Shown piece by piece: positions 14,219 to 18,622 of a DNA stretch of 18,622 bases. This DNA is from Flavobacteriales bacterium UBA720 (GTDB lineage: Bacteria > Bacteroidota > Bacteroidia > Flavobacteriales > Weeksellaceae), in NCBI GenBank assembly GCA_002297505.1, contig DBLQ01000093.1, positions 6,330 to 24,951 of the forward strand, read 5' to 3'. The notes below the pieces were generated by a model, which made no database searches, had not been told where the DNA came from, and worked only from the letters and a program-made list of their open reading frames with translations. Both the position numbers and the translations under genes were made by a program. Position 1 is the first letter of the stretch, and each line of letters begins with the position of its first letter.

Positions 14219-14788
14219 ATGTCAAACCTCACCTACCAACCCCACATCGGCAAAAACTACGGCAATTCTGAGCTTGGCAAATTATTAATCATAGGAGATT
14301 CTCATTATTTCAATAATGATTTACCAAATAATTTGTCGGAGTTTACGATTGAAAAAATAAAAGAGTTGCGAATTATCTCAGCCAATTTTTATGATAAAGT
14401 TGATGCCGTTCTAAACCAAGGTGAGAAGCACGACATTTGGGATAATATTGCATTTGCCAATGCGATACAAACGCCATTTTCATCGGCTGACCAAAAACCA
14501 ACTAAAGAAGATTTGGATCTTGCAAAACTTGCTTTCCGGGAGTATTTGGATTTGACGAAACCAGAAAAAGTGGTAGTTTTTTCGAGCCGTGTTTGGGAGC
14601 ATTGTTTCAATGACAAAATTAATCTATGGGGAAAGCATCTTGATAAAATAGATGACCGGTGGAATATCCGGGAACTAGACTTTGAGGGCGGAACTTGCAA
14701 AGCGATTGGACTTCATCATCCTTCAACACCAGGTTTTGATAAAGCACAATTCCAAAATATTGTGGCGCAATTTTTAAATACTTACTAA
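14219..14788 (+). CDS. Uracil-DNA glycosylase superfamily-like protein
   Basis: 189 residues. The order of motifs fits the UDG fold: strand 1 with motif I, LLIIGDSHYF (GDSHY at 26-30, the place of GxDPY or GEAPG); IWDNIAFANAIQ; a helix and strand FREYLDLTKPEKVVVFSSRVWEHCF, equivalent to the RPxVVVxLG strand of family 4/5 enzymes; and motif II, CKAIGLHHPSTPGF (HPS at 167-169), equivalent to HPS/HPA. There are no clustered cysteines for an Fe-S cluster. If real, it would act on uracil or another damaged or modified base, or only bind DNA. Its GC content is higher than that of the two membrane genes. The stop codon lies on the edge of the right direct repeat (14786-14788), whose terminator follows at once. 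Membership is inferred from motif order alone. Confidence 0.6.
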   Translation: MSNLTYQPHIGKNYGNSELGKLLIIGDSHYFNNDLPNNLSEFTIEKIKELRIISANFYDKVDAVLNQGEKHDIWDNIAFANAIQTPFSSADQKPTKEDLDLAKLAFREYLDLTKPEKVVVFSSRVWEHCFNDKINLWGKHLDKIDDRWNIRELDFEGGTCKAIGLHHPSTPGFDKAQFQNIVAQFLNTY

Positions 14789-14891
14789 ACAAAAAATCCC
14801 GGCTCCTATTCAGAACCGGGATTTTATATGTTTAAGAAAGATCTTAAGCCTGTACGTTGTTTCCGCCTAATACGAAAGGTTCAACTTCTTT
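14787..14891. repeat. Direct repeat, right copy: DUF3467 3' end plus terminator
   Basis: The counterpart of 11036-11140 (offset 3751, 102 of 105 identical). It contains the shared terminator and the last 48 bp of the intact DUF3467 gene. Similarity stops sharply at 14891, inside the coding sequence, and at about 14787 on the stop codon of the glycosylase-like gene. Confidence 0.95.
14790..14825. terminator. Terminator shared by DUF3467 (minus) and the glycosylase-like gene (plus)
   Basis: AATCCCGG (14795-14802) pairs with CCGGGATT (14816-14823). The minus strand has six T after the hairpin, the plus strand four T (14822-14825), so it ends DUF3467 well and may also end the gene whose stop codon is directly upstream. 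Confidence 0.9.
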
Positions 14892-15149
14892 GATTTCGCC
14901 AAACTGCTGCTCGTAGTTGGTGATGTTTTGTTGCAAAGCAGCCAAAACTCTCTTAGCGTGAAGCGGAGCCAAGATTACTCTTGATCTCACTTTAGCCTGC
15001 TGTACACCTGGCATCAACTGGATGAAATCTACTACGAATTCTGATGGTGAGTGGTTTACTAAAGCTAAGTTAGCATAAACACCAGCAGCTACCATTTCGT
15101 TCAGCTCGATATTGATGTTATTTGGATCTTGGTTTTGATTGTTGTCCAT
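14844..15149 (-). CDS. DUF3467 domain-containing protein
   Basis: 101 residues: an Asn/Gln-rich start (MDNNQNQDPNNINIELNE), then the conserved DUF3467 body, MVAAGVYANLALVNHSPSEFVVDFIQLMPGVQQAKVRSRVILAPLHAKRVLAALQQNITNYEQQFG, ending in EVEPFVLGGNNVQA. Function is unknown. It has a conserved place directly after rpoC in Bacteroidetes and is soluble with no signal peptide. It sits 86 bp after the rpoC stop on the same strand, with a hairpin and a possible -7 box in the gap, so it may be transcribed both with rpoC and alone. Its last 48 bp and its terminator form the right direct repeat, and the gene is the apparent insertion site of the accessory cassette. It is intact. Confidence 0.95.
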   Translation of the reverse strand: MDNNQNQDPNNINIELNEMVAAGVYANLALVNHSPSEFVVDFIQLMPGVQQAKVRSRVILAPLHAKRVLAALQQNITNYEQQFGEIKEVEPFVLGGNNVQA

Positions 15150-15181
15150 TTTAATTTTTTGTTTAAGTTAATTGTTTAAAA

Positions 15182-15222
15182 GTTCAAGGTTCAAAAATAG
15201 TTTAAAAGTTTGAACCCTGAAC
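15182..15222 (-). promoter_or_regulatory. Hairpin with embedded -7 box between rpoC and the DUF3467 gene
   Basis: GTTCAAGGTTCAAA (15182-15195) pairs with TTTGAACCCTGAAC (15209-15222) at 13 of 14 positions. On the minus strand TATTTTTG at 15199-15192 matches the -7 consensus TAnnTTTG, partly inside the stem; it would start transcription near 15185. There is no clean T-tract, so it is not a standard terminator. Confidence 0.5.
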
Positions 15223-15235
15223 ATTGAATTTTAAA

Positions 15236-18200
15236 TTAATTGATATCTTCGAATTCTTTTCTGGATCCGACGATGAAGTTCTGATAATCCTTAAGACCTG
15301 TACCTGCAGGGATTCTGTGTCCTACAATTACATTTTCCTTAAGACCGTTCAGGAAGTCGATTTTTCCGGAAACTGCCGCTTCGTTAAGAACCTTTGTGGT
15401 TTCCTGGAATGATGCTGCAGACATGAAAGACTTGGTCTGTAACGCTGCTCTGGTAATACCTTGTAATACAGGTGTTGCCGTCGCAGGAAGCGCTTCTCTT
15501 ACTTCTACAAGAGCCTGATCTTCTCTCTTCAGTTTGGAGTTCTCATCTCTCAGTTCTCTGGCCGTAATCATCTGTCCTGCTTTGAATTCCTTAGAATCTC
15601 CTGGCTCTACAACCACTTTCAGTCCGAAAACTCTGTTGTTCTCTTCCAGGAAGTCGTATTTGTGCTCCAAAGCATTTTCCAGGAACTGCGTATCTCCGCC
15701 ATCCACGATCTCAACTTTCGTCATCATCTGACGAACAATAATCTCGAAGTGCTTGTCATCAATCTTCACCCCTTGAAGTCGGTAAACTTCCTGGATCTCA
15801 TTAACCAAATATTCCTGAACCGCAGTTGGACCTTTGATTCTCAAGATATCGTCCGGTGTGATAGAACCGTCAGACAATGGATCACCAGCATATACGAAGT
15901 CATTTTCCTGTACCAAGATCTGGTTGGATAATTTCACAAGATATTTCTTGATCTCTCCGGTTTTAGCCTCCACGATCAATTCACGGTTACCTCTCTTGAT
16001 CTTACCATAAGAAACTACACCATCAATTTCCGTTACTACCGCAGGGTTGGAAGGATTTCTCGCTTCGAACAATTCGGTAACTCTCGGAAGACCTCCGGTG
16101 ATATCCCCTGCTTTTGCAGATTTTCTAGGGATCTTGATCAAGATTTTACCAGCTTTGATTTTCTCACCATCATTAACCATTAAGTGGGCTCCTACCGGTA
16201 AGTTGTAAGCTTTTTGCTCAACACCTTTAGAATCTACCACTTTCAAAGTAGGAACGGCTTTCTTATTTCTGGATTCAGAGATTACTTTCTCTTCGAAACC
16301 AGTCTGTTCATCAATTTCCAATTGGAAAGAGATACCCTGGATGATGTCCTCGTACTCTACCTTACCGGAAGTCTCGGCAATGATAACCGCGTTATACGGA
16401 TCCCATCTTGCGATAAGGTCTCCTTTTTTCACTTTGTCACCAGGCTTCACAGACAATACGGAACCGTAAGGTACGTTGGCCACCATGATTGGTGTTCTGG
16501 CTTCATTATCGGCCACCAATCTGAATTCCGTTGAACGGGAAACCACGATATCCGCTGAGTTTCCTTCTTCATCTTCAGACTTAATGGTTCTCACTTCATC
16601 CATCTCTACAATACCGTCACGTTTTGCAACGATGCTTGGATTTTCCGAGATGTTACCTGCAGTACCCCCTTGGTGGAAAGTTCTCAGTGTCAACTGAGTT
16701 CCCGGCTCACCAATAGACTGTGCAGCGATTACACCCACAGCTTCTCCCATATGGATACCTTTACCTGTTGCAAGGTTACGTCCGTAACACTTCGCACAGA
16801 TACCTTTTTTAGCTTCACAAGTCAGCGGAGAACGAACCTCAACGGCTTCGATTCCGGCTTCCTCGATTTGCTTAGCCACAGCCTCAACAATCATTTCATC
16901 AGCGTTAGCCAATAATTCGTCTGTTTCTGGGTGGTAAATATTGTGAAGAGAAACTCTACCCAGGATTCTGTCAGAGATTCTTTCTACGATATCATCGTTT
17001 TTCTTAAGTGCAGTTACTTCTGTACCTCTCAATGTTCCACAGTCATCTTCAGTAATGATAACATCCTGTGCAACGTCCACCAATCTTCTGGTCAGGTAAC
17101 CAGCATCGGCGGTTTTAAGAGCGGTATCTGCAAGACCTTTACGGGCACCGTGGGTAGAGATAAAGTACTCCAAGATGGAAAGACCTTCCTTAAAGTTAGC
17201 CACAATCGGGTTTTCAATGATCTCCGCACCCACAGAACCAGCTTTTTGCGGTTTTGCCATCAAACCTCTCATACCGGACAACTGACGGATCTGTTCCTTA
17301 GAACCCCTCGCCCCGGAGTCAAGCATCATAAATACAGAGTTGAATCCACCTTGGTCAGACTTCATTCTGCTCATGATCATCTCGGTAAGACTTGCATTGG
17401 TATTGGTCCAAACGTCGATCACCTGGTTGTAACGCTCTGTATCTGTGATAAGACCCATGTTATAGTTGGCCTTAATTTCATCCACAGATTCTACTGCTGT
17501 CTCAATCATGGTTTTCTTCTCCGCAGGGATCACAATATCACCCAATGAGAAGGAAAGCCCACCTTTGAATGCATTAGAATAACCTAAATCCTTCATATCA
17601 TCCAGGAACTTCACCGTCGTTGGGAAGTCTGTATCGGCAAGAATTTGTCCGATAACATTTCTCAATGATTTTTTGGTCAACAATTCATCAATGTAACCAA
17701 CTTGTTTTGGTACAATCTGGTTGAACAAAATTCTACCAACGGTTGTATTGGTCAATCTTGTAACAATCTCTCCATTCTCTTTGATTGGAAGACGGCATCT
17801 TACTTTTGCATTAAGAGACACTTGTCCTTCTGCGTAAGCAATCTCCACTTCTTCAGGAGAATAGAAAGCAAGACCTTCACCTTTTACTTTATAATCCTCA
17901 GTAGAATGAGCTTCTTTGGTCATAAAATATAGACCCAAAACCATGTCCTGAGAAGGTACCGTAATTGGAGAACCGTTTGCCGGGTTCAAGATATTCTGAG
18001 AACCTAACATTAATAACTGAGCTTCCAAAATTGCTTCTGGTCCAAGTGGCAAGTGCACCGCCATCTGGTCACCATCGAAATCCGCGTTGAAAGCCGTTGT
18101 TACCAACGGGTGAAGCTGGATCGCTTTACCTTCAATCATCTTAGGCTGGAATGCCTGGATACCGAGTCTGTGAAGCGTAGGTGCTCTGTTCAGAAGAACC

Positions 18201-18622
18201 GGATGACCTTTCATCACATTTTCAAGGATATCATAAACTACAGGCTCTTTTCTGTCGATGATTCTCTTCGCAGATTTCACCGTTTTTACAATTCCTCTCT
18301 CGATTAGTTTTCTAATGATAAACGGTTTGTAAAGCTCAGCAGCCATATCTTTTGGAAGACCACACTCGTGCAACTGAAGGCTAGGTCCAACGACAATAAC
18401 CGAACGTGCAGAGTAGTCTACCCTTTTTCCTAATAAGTTCTGACGGAAACGACCTTGCTTACCTTTCAATGAATCAGAAAGGGATTTCAATGGTCTGTTG
18501 GATTCCGACTTAACAGCAGAAGATTTTCTCGTGTTATCGAACAATGAATCTACCGATTCCTGAAGCATACGCTTCTCGTTTCTCAAGATTACTTCCGGAG
18601 CTTTGATCTCCAATAGTCTCTT
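15236..18622 (-). CDS. rpoC: DNA-directed RNA polymerase subunit beta', N-terminus outside the window
   Basis: The catalytic subunit of RNA polymerase. 1128 residues are visible, reading open to the right edge in frame, so roughly the first 290 of about 1420 are missing. Seen in order: LLGKRVDYSARSVIVVGP (switch region), LLNRAPTLHRLGIQAF, the absolutely conserved catalytic NADFDGDQMAVH (about 18055-18090), GARGSKEQIRQLSGMRGLMAKP (F-loop/bridge region), four zinc cysteines (EDDCGT near 17040; CEAKKGICAKCYG near 16785-16820), the trigger loop GVIAAQSIGEPGTQLTLRTFHQGG (about 16660-16730), the long jaw/insert, and the C-terminal RAALQTKSFMSAASFQETTKVL...GLKENVIVGHRIPAGTG. No breaks or odd residues seen. 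It is followed by the DUF3467 gene. Confidence 0.99.
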   Translation of the reverse strand, partial: KRLLEIKAPEVILRNEKRMLQESVDSLFDNTRKSSAVKSESNRPLKSLSDSLKGKQGRFRQNLLGKRVDYSARSVIVVGPSLQLHECGLPKDMAAELYKPFIIRKLIERGIVKTVKSAKRIIDRKEPVVYDILENVMKGHPVLLNRAPTLHRLGIQAFQPKMIEGKAIQLHPLVTTAFNADFDGDQMAVHLPLGPEAILEAQLLMLGSQNILNPANGSPITVPSQDMVLGLYFMTKEAHSTEDYKVKGEGLAFYSPEEVEIAYAEGQVSLNAKVRCRLPIKENGEIVTRLTNTTVGRILFNQIVPKQVGYIDELLTKKSLRNVIGQILADTDFPTTVKFLDDMKDLGYSNAFKGGLSFSLGDIVIPAEKKTMIETAVESVDEIKANYNMGLITDTERYNQVIDVWTNTNASLTEMIMSRMKSDQGGFNSVFMMLDSGARGSKEQIRQLSGMRGLMAKPQKAGSVGAEIIENPIVANFKEGLSILEYFISTHGARKGLADTALKTADAGYLTRRLVDVAQDVIITEDDCGTLRGTEVTALKKNDDIVERISDRILGRVSLHNIYHPETDELLANADEMIVEAVAKQIEEAGIEAVEVRSPLTCEAKKGICAKCYGRNLATGKGIHMGEAVGVIAAQSIGEPGTQLTLRTFHQGGTAGNISENPSIVAKRDGIVEMDEVRTIKSEDEEGNSADIVVSRSTEFRLVADNEARTPIMVANVPYGSVLSVKPGDKVKKGDLIARWDPYNAVIIAETSGKVEYEDIIQGISFQLEIDEQTGFEEKVISESRNKKAVPTLKVVDSKGVEQKAYNLPVGAHLMVNDGEKIKAGKILIKIPRKSAKAGDITGGLPRVTELFEARNPSNPAVVTEIDGVVSYGKIKRGNRELIVEAKTGEIKKYLVKLSNQILVQENDFVYAGDPLSDGSITPDDILRIKGPTAVQEYLVNEIQEVYRLQGVKIDDKHFEIIVRQMMTKVEIVDGGDTQFLENALEHKYDFLEENNRVFGLKVVVEPGDSKEFKAGQMITARELRDENSKLKREDQALVEVREALPATATPVLQGITRAALQTKSFMSAASFQETTKVLNEAAVSGKIDFLNGLKENVIVGHRIPAGTGLKDYQNFIVGSRKEFEDIN

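Noticed and set aside
11141..14786. CRISPR array, tRNA, integrase or transposase inside the cassette.
   Set aside because: Looked for these as a source of mobility: only two tandem 20-bp copies without spacers, no cloverleaf-like sequence, and no catalytic motif of a recombinase in any frame.

Overview
The window looks like a chromosomal segment from a Flavobacteriia member close to Chryseobacterium/Epilithonimonas (family Weeksellaceae). The basis is protein content and promoter style: a type IX secretion sorting domain, a Bacteroidetes-type OmpA protein with carboxypeptidase-regulatory-like repeats, the rpoC-DUF3467 gene pair, Bacteroidetes -7 boxes (TAnnTTTG) in front of many genes, and no Shine-Dalgarno sites. 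Genus assignment is inference.

Layout. 1-4186 (minus strand): valS, a DUF4241 protein and the 5' part of a ribokinase-family kinase, in that transcription order. 4307-5774 (plus): a secreted DUF1573 protein with its own terminator, then a class III-like PPK2 polyphosphate kinase. 5855-6841 (minus): hemB, sharing a bidirectional terminator with ppk2. 6955-9074 (plus): a tiny secreted protein that is almost only a T9SS sorting domain, then a large OmpA-family envelope protein. 9037-9519 (minus): a VanZ-family membrane protein, overlapping the OmpA gene tail to tail. 9539-10603 (plus): a zinc alcohol dehydrogenase with a strong terminator. 10673-11035: non-coding, with two small palindromic repeats. 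15236-18622 (minus): the C-terminal three quarters of rpoC, followed by a DUF3467 gene (14844-15149).

The unusual part is 11036-14891. The last ~48 bp of the DUF3467 coding sequence plus its terminator are present twice as direct repeats of about 105 bp (102 of 105 identical), with about 3.65 kb of AT-rich accessory DNA between them. That DNA encodes a helix-turn-helix-like/alpha-helical-repeat protein whose C-terminus is fused in frame to the duplicated DUF3467 tail, two unknown membrane proteins of very low GC, and a small protein resembling the uracil-DNA glycosylase superfamily. No integrase or transposase is visible. The layout suggests a cargo cassette inserted at the 3' end of the conserved gene behind rpoC, with each repeat supplying a terminator to the gene next to it. 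A perfect palindrome at the promoter of the HTH-like gene looks like an operator. Whether the cassette is a defence system is open; this is the best candidate in the window for something undescribed.

The other genes are housekeeping (translation, heme synthesis, transcription, nucleotide/polyphosphate metabolism) or envelope functions and are not obviously functionally linked to each other.
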